DNA of 12,540 nucleotides from Methylomarinum sp. GTDB taxonomy: Bacteria; Pseudomonadota; Gammaproteobacteria; Methylococcales; Methylomonadaceae. Both the position numbers and the translations under genes were made by a program. The notes under the pieces were generated by a model. The model saw only the letters and a list, made by a program, of their open reading frames with translations, was not told where the DNA came from and ran no database searches. Where the stretch lies: positions 1 to 12,540 of the forward strand of contig WTAG01000664.1 of the NCBI GenBank assembly GCA_013139755.1, in the 5' to 3' direction. Below, in pieces: positions 1-6,795 of the stretch. The stretch's first letter is position 1. The number at the start of each line of letters is the position of its first letter.

Positions 1-730
1 TATTGACTCAAGTTTTAATATCAATAAAGGGCTTCGAGTTGCCAGGCAGTTACTTTCGGATTTAAATGATCTAGGAGTGCCAGCGGCAACCGAATATCTT
101 GATCTGATTACACCTCAATACCTTTCAGACTTAATTTCATGGGGCGCTATTGGTGCCAGAACCACGGAGAGTCAAGTACATAGAGAGTTGGCGTCAGGTT
201 TGTCTTGTCCTGTTGGTTTTAAAAATGCGACCGATGGCGGCATTAAAATTGCGATAGATGCGATTAATTCGGCAATGAGTCCTCATCACTTTTTATCTGT
301 GACTAAAGAAGGTCATTCAGCTATTTTTTCTACCACTGGAAATAAAGACGCACATATTATTCTGCGTGGGGGGAATGATGAACCAAATTATGATGCGGTG
401 AATGTCGAGAAAGTTGCTGAAGGACTGGAGGACGCAGCGCTGCCAAGCAATATTATGATTGACTTTAGTCATGCCAATAGCTTGAAGCAATGTCAGCGTC
501 AAATGGTGGTTGCTGAAGATGTCGCTGAACAAATTGCGCGTGGTGACCAAAGAATTATGGGCGCAATGGTTGAAAGTCATTTAAAAGCCGGTCGCCAGGA
601 TACTGTTGAAGGGCAAGAGTTAACTTATGGGCAAAGTATTACAGATGCTTGCTTAGGCTGGGATGATACGGTCGAACTTCTTAAAGGCTTGGCTGAGGCG
701 GTACAAAAACGTCGAACAGTACAAAATTAA
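1..730 (+). CDS. aroG: 3-deoxy-7-phosphoheptulonate (DAHP) synthase, class I, 5'-truncated by the window edge
   Basis: The product condenses phosphoenolpyruvate with erythrose 4-phosphate, the first step of the shikimate pathway, in the cytoplasm. The reading frame is open from base 2, before any start codon, and the first residues visible ([18 protein letters not shown]) match the middle of AroG-type enzymes, so roughly the first third lies outside the window. Conserved class I features follow in order: [34 protein letters not shown], the TKEGHSA and HIILRGG segments, DFSHANS (metal-binding His), MVESHL (metal-binding Glu) and SITDACLGW (metal-binding Asp). The protein ends a few residues after the last conserved block, so the C-terminus is complete. 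A GTG at 77 could start a shorter ORF but lies inside the barrel and is not the true start. The regulatory N-terminal segment is not visible, so which amino acid inhibits it (Phe, Tyr or Trp) cannot be read. The symbol denotes the family, not the proven isozyme. The next gene starts 16 nt downstream. Confidence 0.95.
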   Translation, partial: IDSSFNINKGLRVARQLLSDLNDLGVPAATEYLDLITPQYLSDLISWGAIGARTTESQVHRELASGLSCPVGFKNATDGGIKIAIDAINSAMSPHHFLSVTKEGHSAIFSTTGNKDAHIILRGGNDEPNYDAVNVEKVAEGLEDAALPSNIMIDFSHANSLKQCQRQMVVAEDVAEQIARGDQRIMGAMVESHLKAGRQDTVEGQELTYGQSITDACLGWDDTVELLKGLAEAVQKRRTVQN

Positions 731-746
731 TCTGGAAATAAATATC

Positions 747-1724
747 ATGAAAATAAGTGTAAATGGCGATACGCGTGAGTATGCGGAAGGAACGGCAGTT
801 GCAGATGTTGTGGCTGATCTGGATTTAACTGGAAAGCGTATTGCAATAGAGTTGAATAAAGAAATTTTACCTTTTGATCAATATGCGACACAACAAATAC
901 ACAGTAATGACCAGCTAGAAATCGTACAGGCGATTGGTGGTGGGCAGGATGACTTCTTTACTGTAGCAGGACAGCAGTTTTCTTCGCGTTTATTGGTGGG
1001 TACTGGTAAATATAAAGATATGGAAGAAACGCGTGCTGCAATTGAGGCCAGTGCGGCTGAAATTGTAACCGTTGCCATACGTCGTACCAATATAGGTCAA
1101 AATAAGGGTGAGCCTAATTTATTAGATGTTATTTCACCTGATAAATATACTATCTTGCCAAATACAGCTGGTTGCTACACAGCAGATGAAGCGGTAAGAA
1201 CCTGTCGTTTAGGCAGAGAGTTGCTTGGCGGACATAAGTTGGTGAAGCTAGAGGTATTGGCTGATCAAAAAACATTATTCCCTGATGTTGCAGAAACCTT
1301 TGTTGCTGCTGAATTATTAGTGAAAGATGGTTTTGACGTTATGGTTTACACCAATGATGATCCTATCGCTGCAAAACGCCTGGAAGAAATTGGTTGTGTT
1401 GCTGTCATGCCTTTAGCAGCCCCCATTGGATCTGGTTTGGGTATTCGTAATCCTTATAATATTTTAACGATTGTTGAAAATGCCAATGTGCCTATTTTGG
1501 TTGATGCCGGTGTCGGAACAGCATCTGATGCAGCATTGGCAATGGAATTAGGATGTGATGGCGTGTTAATGAATACAGCCATTGCGGCAGCACAGAACCC
1601 GGTGTTAATGGCATCGGCAATGAAAAAAGGGATTCAAGCAGGTAGAGAAGCTTATTTGGCTGGACGTATGCCGAAAAAACGCTTTGCTTCTGCATCTTCG
1701 CCTTTAGATGGGCTGTTCTTCTAA
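747..1724 (+). CDS. thiSG: Fused sulfur carrier protein ThiS - thiazole synthase ThiG
   Basis: This 325-residue protein carries two thiamin-thiazole functions that are usually separate. Residues 1-66 are a complete ThiS: a beta-grasp sulfur carrier starting MKISVNGD and ending AIGGG. Residues from about 72 are a complete ThiG TIM barrel with VGTGKY, LPNTAGC, LVKLEV (Lys167, the Schiff-base lysine for deoxyxylulose 5-phosphate by family analogy), [24 protein letters not shown] and a C-terminal SSPLDG. ThiG builds the thiazole phosphate from deoxyxylulose phosphate, dehydroglycine and ThiS thiocarboxylate. The ATG at 747 was chosen because ThiS homology begins there; upstream in-frame codons from 663 overlap the aro gene and encode nothing ThiS-like. 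The ribosome site is weak (TCTGGA at 731-736). ThiS normally needs a free C-terminal Gly-Gly to be adenylated and thiolated, whereas here Gly-Gly-Gly runs on into Gln-Asp-Asp-Phe with no stop. It lies 16 nt after aro and may be cotranscribed with it. Confidence 0.95.
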   Translation: MKISVNGDTREYAEGTAVADVVADLDLTGKRIAIELNKEILPFDQYATQQIHSNDQLEIVQAIGGGQDDFFTVAGQQFSSRLLVGTGKYKDMEETRAAIEASAAEIVTVAIRRTNIGQNKGEPNLLDVISPDKYTILPNTAGCYTADEAVRTCRLGRELLGGHKLVKLEVLADQKTLFPDVAETFVAAELLVKDGFDVMVYTNDDPIAAKRLEEIGCVAVMPLAAPIGSGLGIRNPYNILTIVENANVPILVDAGVGTASDAALAMELGCDGVLMNTAIAAAQNPVLMASAMKKGIQAGREAYLAGRMPKKRFASASSPLDGLFF

Positions 1725-1753
1725 ATCATATTTTAGCCTGAGTAGCGAAATGC

Positions 1754-1833
1754 TTCACACAAAGGCACAGAGACACAAAGGAGAGAAAGAGCTCTAAGTT
1801 CTTTACCTTCGTGTCTTTGTGGCTTTGTGTGAT
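1754..1833. repeat. Imperfect inverted repeat of the CACAGAGACACA type, copy A
   Basis: Two arms, 1755-1781 and 1806-1832, are reverse complements over 27 positions with two mismatches (1765/1822 and 1777/1810) and one G:T pair. They enclose a 24-nt loop rich in GAGA and AAGAGC. It fills much of the gap between thiSG and trmB. No T-run follows the stem on either strand, so it does not look like an ordinary intrinsic terminator. A related but diverged copy lies at 5561-5642. Purine-rich CACAGAG-style dyads of this sort recur between genes in various environmental proteobacteria from memory; I cannot assign a named family. Confidence 0.8.
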
Positions 1834-1910
1834 AAAGATATTAATCAAGCCAGAGCCGCAACTGCAATACCGCTTCAATCAAATCCTATTTAATTGTTAC
1901 CGCTATATTC

Positions 1911-2600
1911 ATGACTGTTTCAGAAAAAGAATCTCACCCTAGAATTCGCAGCTTTATTCGTCGTCAAGGTCGAGCTACTGCTGGGCAAGCCCATGTATTA
2001 GAAACCAAGTGGGATGATTATTGTTTGGATCCTGAAAAAGATTATGATTACATCCAGGTTTTTGGGCGAGAAGCACCGCTTATAGTCGAGATTGGCTTTG
2101 GTAATGGCAGTAGTCTTGCTGATATGGCTGAGGCGAATCCTGATTTAAACTACCTTGGAATAGAAGTGCATAGACCGGGAGTCGGGCATTTAATGCTGTT
2201 GCTTGAGCAAAAAGGGCTTACAAATGTCAGGATTTATCATCATGATGCGATTGAAATATTAGAGCAGAAGATGTCGGATAATTCACTTGCTGGGATGCAT
2301 TTGTTTTTCCCTGATCCATGGCATAAAAGAAAACACCATAAACGCCGTATTGTACGTCCAAGTTTTACAGCTCTATTACAGAAAAAGCTCAAAGCAGGAG
2401 GCTATTTTCATGCGGCAACGGATTGGGAACACTATGCAAAAGATATGTTGAGCACATTGTTTGTTGCTACTGGATTAAGAAATGACAGTGTTGATAATAG
2501 TTATTGTCCACGTCCAGATTATAGGCCGCTTACAAAGTTTGAGAACCGTGGCTTGCGTTTAGGGCATGGGGTGTGGGATTTGATTTTTAAAAAAATATAG
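1911..2600 (+). CDS. trmB: tRNA (guanosine(46)-N7)-methyltransferase
   Basis: The enzyme transfers a methyl group from S-adenosylmethionine to N7 of G46 in the variable loop of tRNAs, in the cytoplasm. The 229-residue length is typical of the family. The SAM-binding motif I is VEIGFGNGSS (residues 59-68), followed by the acidic IEVH (84-87) and HHDA (110-113). The family signature FFPDPWHKRKHHKRR spans about 132-146, with the catalytic-site Asp at 135. The tRNA/guanine-recognition signature RPDYRPLTKFENRG is at 201-214. The N-terminus IRSFIRRQGRATAGQ is also typical, which supports the ATG at 1911; no clear Shine-Dalgarno precedes it. thiG followed by trmB is a familiar gammaproteobacterial order. 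The gene ends against a hairpin and converges on the dynamin-like gene. Confidence 0.96.
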   Translation: MTVSEKESHPRIRSFIRRQGRATAGQAHVLETKWDDYCLDPEKDYDYIQVFGREAPLIVEIGFGNGSSLADMAEANPDLNYLGIEVHRPGVGHLMLLLEQKGLTNVRIYHHDAIEILEQKMSDNSLAGMHLFFPDPWHKRKHHKRRIVRPSFTALLQKKLKAGGYFHAATDWEHYAKDMLSTLFVATGLRNDSVDNSYCPRPDYRPLTKFENRGLRLGHGVWDLIFKKI

Positions 2601-2602
2601 TA

Positions 2603-2636
2603 AACCCTCAAAATACAATCGTGTGTTTTGAGGGTT
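2603..2636. terminator. Probable bidirectional terminator hairpin between trmB and the dynamin-like gene
   Basis: The arms at 2603-2617 and 2622-2636 pair over 15 positions, 14 Watson-Crick plus one G:U, around a 4-base loop. The core is AACCCTCAAAA against its reverse complement. It starts 3 nt after the trmB stop and ends 12 nt before the end of the opposing gene. The + strand tail is only weakly T-rich; on the - strand a run of seven T lies a few bases beyond the stem. The position between two convergent stops and the stem stability support termination in both directions. Confidence 0.75.
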
Positions 2637-2648
2637 AATAAATTAAGC

Positions 2649-4586
2649 CTATTCTACTTTTGCAGAGTACTCTTCTAAACGCATGGATTTAATGATCATT
2701 GCAAGTTCAGTTCGTTGTTTCTTTAGGGGAGCCAATTCAGTTTCTAATTGAGCAATATTTTCAGCCACACTTCCTTTGGAGTCACTGATCTTTCTAAGTA
2801 ATTGTAAGCGACTTTCAATTTGTTTCTTATGGTCTTTAATTTGATGCATAAGAGGCGTTAAAACACTACCGCTCCAAGTCTTAGAGTCTTTATGGGCTTG
2901 CTGTAGCGTGTGTTGAGCCTTGGCAATTAAGGTGCTATACAGCTTGTTTACAACAATGCTTTGTTCTGTCATTGTGGTTTTAGCGCTGCTGCGGAAGGCT
3001 TCACCCTCGTCAAAAATTTGTTCTAATTCAAACTGGTATTGTTTGATAGAAAATAATTGTGGTTCGATTTCTTTAAAGCCATATTCATCCTGAAATTTTT
3101 TATGGATGGCTTTAACTAAACGACGAGTTTCATTGGTGATATCAACAGAATCTTGCAATAAATCGCGCAGGTCATCAAATAATTTCCGGATATTTTGTTT
3201 CATGCCGTAAGTTGTTAAACTTTTGGCCATATCCTGTTTAGTATTATTAATAATGGTTTCAATTTTCTCTTTGGCAAATGAATCAATCAGCATTTTTGCT
3301 TGCACAGAAAATACTTTGCGACTGGCCTGAAAATTTTCAACATTCGACATATAGGCATTTTGGCGATCTCGGGTTTCTGCCATTAATTTGCCTGTCATGT
3401 CCTTATTTTCAAAATCAACTTTTTTAAATTCTTCAAGTTGTTTTAAGGCATTGGACAATTTTGAATCAGTTAAATTAGTCGATTCCGAAGCTAAAAAACC
3501 TATCTCCTTATGAACAGTTTCCATAAGAATGGTTCGACGCTGCTTTAATATAGAGTCTGATAAATAGGTCTCTAGACTACTTAGGCGACTTTTTTCTAGC
3601 AACGCAGGGTCTGATTTAACTTTAGCCAGTAATGCTTGTTTTGCTGAGACAGGAAAGATGACATCTTCACTCAAGCCTAAAATCGTTGCAGAGGCTTTAA
3701 CTTGTTTTTTAATGGAATCTTCATAGCCATTTTCACCAGCAAGATCATCCCACATGGCATCAATTTTATTCATAACAACGGCCAAGCCTTGTTTGTTATG
3801 ACCTCTTGAGCTGCAAACATGGTTTTTCCACATTTCCAAGTCACTTTTTGTTACGCCGGTATCGGCCGCTAAAACAAAAATGATCGCTTGAGCGCTGGGT
3901 AGCATGCTTAATGTTAGTTCAGGCTCTGTACCTAAAGCATTTAACCCGGGTGTATCAAGAATAGCTAGCCCTTCTTGTAACAAAGGGTGGGGAAAGCTGA
4001 TGAGGGCATGTCGCCAGCAAGGTATTTCAACTTTTTTAGGATTGATAATGCCTTGTTCTGCGGCTTCACGCTCATTCCATAAGCCTAATTTATCAGCGGT
4101 GTCTTTATCAACTTCTTTAGTCGAAACTAGCTCTTTAAATGCGTCCTGCATTTGAGTCGGGGAGTTACAGTCTAAATCGATTTGAGTCCAGCGATCAGGG
4201 TTCTGCTTGTATTCCATTAAGGATATATCTTCAAGCCGGCTTTCTATATTCAATAGGCGAATGTAACTGCCTTCGCTGTCATGGAAAATTTCGGTGGGAC
4301 ACATTGTTGTTCTGCCAGGTGCAGAAGGTAGCAAGCGAACGCCTGTTTCAGCAAAGAAGAGTGAGTTGATCAGCTCGGTCTTGCCTCGTGAAAATTCGGC
4401 AGTAAAGGCAAGTGTTACCCGGTCATTTTTTAAGCCATTTGCAATATTGAGGATAGTATCGGTGCTATGAGGGTCGCTTAGCTTATATCTATTTCGCCAC
4501 TCTTGATACATTTCAATGGCTTGCACCAATTGTTCACGCCATTTCGCATATTCGTGCAATTGCTCTTTAAATTCCAAATTCCTCAT
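2649..4586 (-). CDS. Bacterial dynamin-like GTPase (dynamin family protein)
   Basis: A 645-residue protein has an N-terminal large-GTPase domain and a long helical, coiled-coil-like C-terminal half (from about 330), the layout of bacterial dynamin-like proteins that act on membranes. The GTPase motifs appear in order: G1 AEFSRGKT (63-70), G2 GRTTMCPTE (91-99), G3 DTPG (211-214), G4 NKID (273-276), and a G5-like SAK (314-316). The first glycine of the usual GxxxxGK(S/T) loop is alanine (63). No transmembrane helix or signal peptide is evident, so any membrane contact is probably peripheral. The C-terminal part is rich in Lys, Glu, Gln and Leu (for example LAPLKKQRTELAM near the end). The ATG at 4586 has a fair Shine-Dalgarno, AAAGG six bases upstream. 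It lies 246 nt downstream of pyrE on the same strand and may have its own promoter. Its cellular task (membrane repair, fission or stress response) cannot be read from sequence, and no second dynamin gene sits next to it. Confidence 0.88.
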   Translation of the reverse strand: MRNLEFKEQLHEYAKWREQLVQAIEMYQEWRNRYKLSDPHSTDTILNIANGLKNDRVTLAFTAEFSRGKTELINSLFFAETGVRLLPSAPGRTTMCPTEIFHDSEGSYIRLLNIESRLEDISLMEYKQNPDRWTQIDLDCNSPTQMQDAFKELVSTKEVDKDTADKLGLWNEREAAEQGIINPKKVEIPCWRHALISFPHPLLQEGLAILDTPGLNALGTEPELTLSMLPSAQAIIFVLAADTGVTKSDLEMWKNHVCSSRGHNKQGLAVVMNKIDAMWDDLAGENGYEDSIKKQVKASATILGLSEDVIFPVSAKQALLAKVKSDPALLEKSRLSSLETYLSDSILKQRRTILMETVHKEIGFLASESTNLTDSKLSNALKQLEEFKKVDFENKDMTGKLMAETRDRQNAYMSNVENFQASRKVFSVQAKMLIDSFAKEKIETIINNTKQDMAKSLTTYGMKQNIRKLFDDLRDLLQDSVDITNETRRLVKAIHKKFQDEYGFKEIEPQLFSIKQYQFELEQIFDEGEAFRSSAKTTMTEQSIVVNKLYSTLIAKAQHTLQQAHKDSKTWSGSVLTPLMHQIKDHKKQIESRLQLLRKISDSKGSVAENIAQLETELAPLKKQRTELAMIIKSMRLEEYSAKVE

Positions 4587-4625
4587 GCCAGGCCTTTTAT
4601 ACGGGGATTGTATCCAGTAAAAATG

Positions 4626-4631
4626 ATTATA
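4626..4631 (-). promoter_or_regulatory. Possible -10 element upstream of the dynamin-like gene
   Basis: Read on the - strand, these bases are TATAAT, 39 nt before the ATG at 4586, in a very AT-rich stretch. About 17 bases further upstream only a poor -35 match (T-rich) is seen. The 246-nt gap after pyrE makes a separate promoter plausible, but this site is only a candidate. Confidence 0.3.
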
Positions 4632-4754
4632 ATTTCAATAATTGTAGACTAAAAATTGATAACTGTTAGTTTTTGATAAATTATTCTTAGTTGTTAAGTG
4701 ATTTTAGTCAAATAATCGGTCACCTTGCTTGTAATAAAGCATAGGCTTTGTTGG

Positions 4755-4801
4755 TTTTTGTTCTTAGGCAACGATTTTACAAGGTTGAATAAGAACAAAA
4801 A
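4755..4801. repeat. Perfect 12-bp inverted repeat downstream of pyrE
   Basis: TTTTTGTTCTTA at 4755-4766 is the exact reverse complement of 4790-4801, with a 23-nt spacer. It begins 31 nt beyond the pyrE stop on the - strand. No T-run follows the hairpin in the pyrE reading direction, and the loop is long, so it is not a classical terminator. It could be a protein-binding dyad or a 3'-end structure. Confidence 0.5.
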
Positions 4802-4832
4802 TACGGTTGATCTTTTGCTACACTTTTAAAGC

Positions 4833-5471
4833 TTATATTCCATAGTTTAAACGATATTCTTTGATGATTTTAAGCTGTTCAGCCGAATTACCATCTAATT
4901 CCAGGAATTCAATGATATCCGTGAGTGAGATAATAGACAGCACAGGAATTTTAAAGCGCTCACTGACTTCCTGCACAGCCGAAGTTTCCTGTTCGCCTTT
5001 TTCTTGTCTATCTAGGGCTATTAAAACACCAGCTGGTGTTGCATTCATGTTGGTTATGATTTCCACCGATTCACGTACTGAGGTGCCAGCGGTAATCACA
5101 TCATCAAGAATTAGTACCTTGCCTTGCAAAGCCGATCCAACAATCACACCGCCTTCACCGTGGTCTTTGGCTTCTTTACGGTTAAATGCATAAGGAATAT
5201 CTTGTTTAAGCTGGGCGTAGGCAATTGAAGCTGCACTGGCTAAAGGAATGCCTTTGTATGCTGGGCCGTATAACATATCAACATCAAGCTCCGAGGCTAT
5301 TAACGTCTTAGCATAAAATTGCCCTAGTTTGCCTAATTGAGCACCGGTATTAAATAGTCCGGTGTTAAAAAAATAAGGGCTGGTTCGCCCCGATTTTAAT
5401 TGAAACTCACCAAATTTTAAAACGCCACAATCGAGAGCGTATTGAATAAATTCTTTTTGATAATCAAGCAT
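4833..5471 (-). CDS. pyrE: Orotate phosphoribosyltransferase
   Basis: This enzyme joins orotate to PRPP to give orotidine 5'-phosphate, the fifth step of de novo UMP synthesis, in the cytoplasm as a dimer. The 212-residue length matches the bacterial enzyme. The sequence shows FQLKSGRTSPYFFN at residues 23-36 (orotate and PRPP contacts), YGPAYKGIPLA (68-78) and the flexible catalytic loop RKEAKDHGEGG (98-108). The PRPP-binding signature VLILDDVITAGTS lies at 119-131. The N-terminus MLDYQKEFIQYAL fits relatives, supporting the ATG at 5471; only a weak ribosome site is present. It is on the same strand as hemW upstream and the dynamin-like gene downstream, but gaps of 199 and 246 nt suggest it is not tightly coupled to either. 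Confidence 0.97.
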   Translation of the reverse strand: MLDYQKEFIQYALDCGVLKFGEFQLKSGRTSPYFFNTGLFNTGAQLGKLGQFYAKTLIASELDVDMLYGPAYKGIPLASAASIAYAQLKQDIPYAFNRKEAKDHGEGGVIVGSALQGKVLILDDVITAGTSVRESVEIITNMNATPAGVLIALDRQEKGEQETSAVQEVSERFKIPVLSIISLTDIIEFLELDGNSAEQLKIIKEYRLNYGI

Positions 5472-5560
5472 GTTCTAGTTTGTCCAAAGTCTATATTATT
5501 TAGCTGTAATTTTACGCTGTTGATAACAAATCAGCTACTTATACCTATAAAAAGAGAAAA

Positions 5561-5642
5561 CTCACAGAGAGGACACGGAGAGCACTAAGAAAGAGCGGAA
5601 TAATTTGATTTAAAAGGCTCTTCTCCGTGACTCCTGTGTGAA
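5561..5642. repeat. Imperfect inverted repeat of the CACAGAGACACA type, copy B
   Basis: The arms 5562-5582 and 5621-5641 pair with about three mismatches and two wobbles. The best block is CACGGAGA (5574-5581) against TCTCCGTG (5622-5629), and the outer TCACA/TGTGA ends also pair. An inner AAGAGC (5591-5596) can alternatively pair with GCTCTT (5617-5622). Arm sequence and the GAGA/AAGAGC loop side resemble copy A at 1754-1833, so the two belong to one repeat family. It lies between hemW and pyrE in non-coding DNA. Confidence 0.7.
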
Positions 5643-5670
5643 AAACGCTTTATCTATAAATCATAAGAAT

Positions 5671-6795
5671 TTACATGAATTTTTCTAAAATAGAATCAAG
5701 AAACATCCAGCCTTTTTCTGAGCAGGCGTAGTGATCATTATCTTGCTGTAATAAACCTTCAGTGACACAGTGAGATAACGCAGGTTCTAAAGTACTTTTA
5801 TCTAAGCCCGTTACGGTATTGTAGTGAGCCAGTGTGAAACCAGGTTTTAAACGTAAATGATTCATTACAAATTCTAACGGTAATTCTTTTGTTGGAATGG
5901 TAGTGACAGTGGCTGAGGTGTTCTCTAGATACTGTTCGGGGCTTTTTAATTTAACCGTACGGATAATTTCTTCGGGTTGAGACAGGCTTAGCTTTCCATG
6001 CGCCCCGGCACCAATACCTAAATAATCACCAAATGCCCAATAGTTGCGGTTATGTTGGCAGCTTTTATCGTTTTTGGCATAGGCAGAAATCGCATACTGA
6101 GCATAACCCGATTCAGCCAATAACTGTTGGCACTGACGTTGGCCATTATAGATCTGGTCATCTTCTGGGAGTTGAGGTGGAAACTTATGAAAATAAGTGT
6201 TTGGCTCTAGTGTTAATTGGTAAAAAGAGATGTGACTGGGATTTAAGTTAATTGCCGTTTGCACATCACTTAACATTTCTGCATTAGTTTGATCGGGTAA
6301 GCCAAACATTAAATCAAGATTTAGGTTTTTAAAGCCTGCTTGCTGAGCGATTTTAACTGCGGTTATGGCTTCTTCAGCAGAATGTATGCGGCCTAATTTT
6401 TTTAAGTGTTTGTTGTTAAAACTCTGGATACCTATGGAAAGCCTGTTAATGCCAATAGCGCGGTATTCAGAAAACTTAAGGCTTTCAAATGTGCCTGGAT
6501 TGGCTTCCAAAGTAATTTCCAGGTTTTCTTGTAGCGGAATAAGCTTGGCGATTTCAGTAAATAATCGTTCAAAGCTTGCAGCAGAAAATATGCTCGGGGT
6601 GCCGCCGCCAATAAAAATACTGATAACCTGTCTTGGGCTATTAAGTAAATTAAGGTCTTGTTTTAAATCAGCTAATAAAGCATCAATATAGCGTTTTTCT
6701 GGCGCATCATCTTTAAGCGCATGAGAGTTAAAGTCACAATAAGGACATTTTTGGATGCACCAGGGGATGTGAATATATAAGCCTAGTGAATTCAA
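5671..6795 (-). CDS. hemW: Radical SAM heme chaperone HemW (formerly called HemN-like or YggW)
   Basis: HemW is a radical-SAM protein thought to bind heme and deliver it to target haemoproteins; it is not a true coproporphyrinogen dehydrogenase. The 374-residue protein begins with LYIHIPWC and has the iron-sulfur cluster motif CIQKCPYC (Cys13, Cys17, Cys20). These are followed by GGGTPS (63-68), INRLSIGIQSF (116-125) and the HNRNYW segment (248-253), the HNxxYW signature linked to heme binding in this family, then GIGAGAHGK. The start is inferred to be TTG at 6795. It places five residues before LYIHIPWC, there is no ATG or GTG between it and the upstream in-frame stop, and it overlaps the TGA of the preceding FAH gene. 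Translation probably depends on that upstream gene. The weak AGAG at about 10 nt upstream is the only Shine-Dalgarno hint. Confidence 0.93.
   Translation of the reverse strand: MNSLGLYIHIPWCIQKCPYCDFNSHALKDDAPEKRYIDALLADLKQDLNLLNSPRQVISIFIGGGTPSIFSAASFERLFTEIAKLIPLQENLEITLEANPGTFESLKFSEYRAIGINRLSIGIQSFNNKHLKKLGRIHSAEEAITAVKIAQQAGFKNLNLDLMFGLPDQTNAEMLSDVQTAINLNPSHISFYQLTLEPNTYFHKFPPQLPEDDQIYNGQRQCQQLLAESGYAQYAISAYAKNDKSCQHNRNYWAFGDYLGIGAGAHGKLSLSQPEEIIRTVKLKSPEQYLENTSATVTTIPTKELPLEFVMNHLRLKPGFTLAHYNTVTGLDKSTLEPALSHCVTEGLLQQDNDHYACSEKGWMFLDSILEKFM

Noticed and set aside
663..746. An N-terminal extension of the ThiSG reading frame starting at 663
   Set aside because: These codons lie inside the end of the aro gene and encode no ThiS-like sequence; ThiS homology begins exactly at the ATG at 747.
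2649..4586. Dynamin-like GTPase as part of a defence island or multi-dynamin system
   Set aside because: Neighbours are pyrE and trmB, with no second dynamin, nuclease, toxin or mobile genes nearby; nothing supports a defence role.
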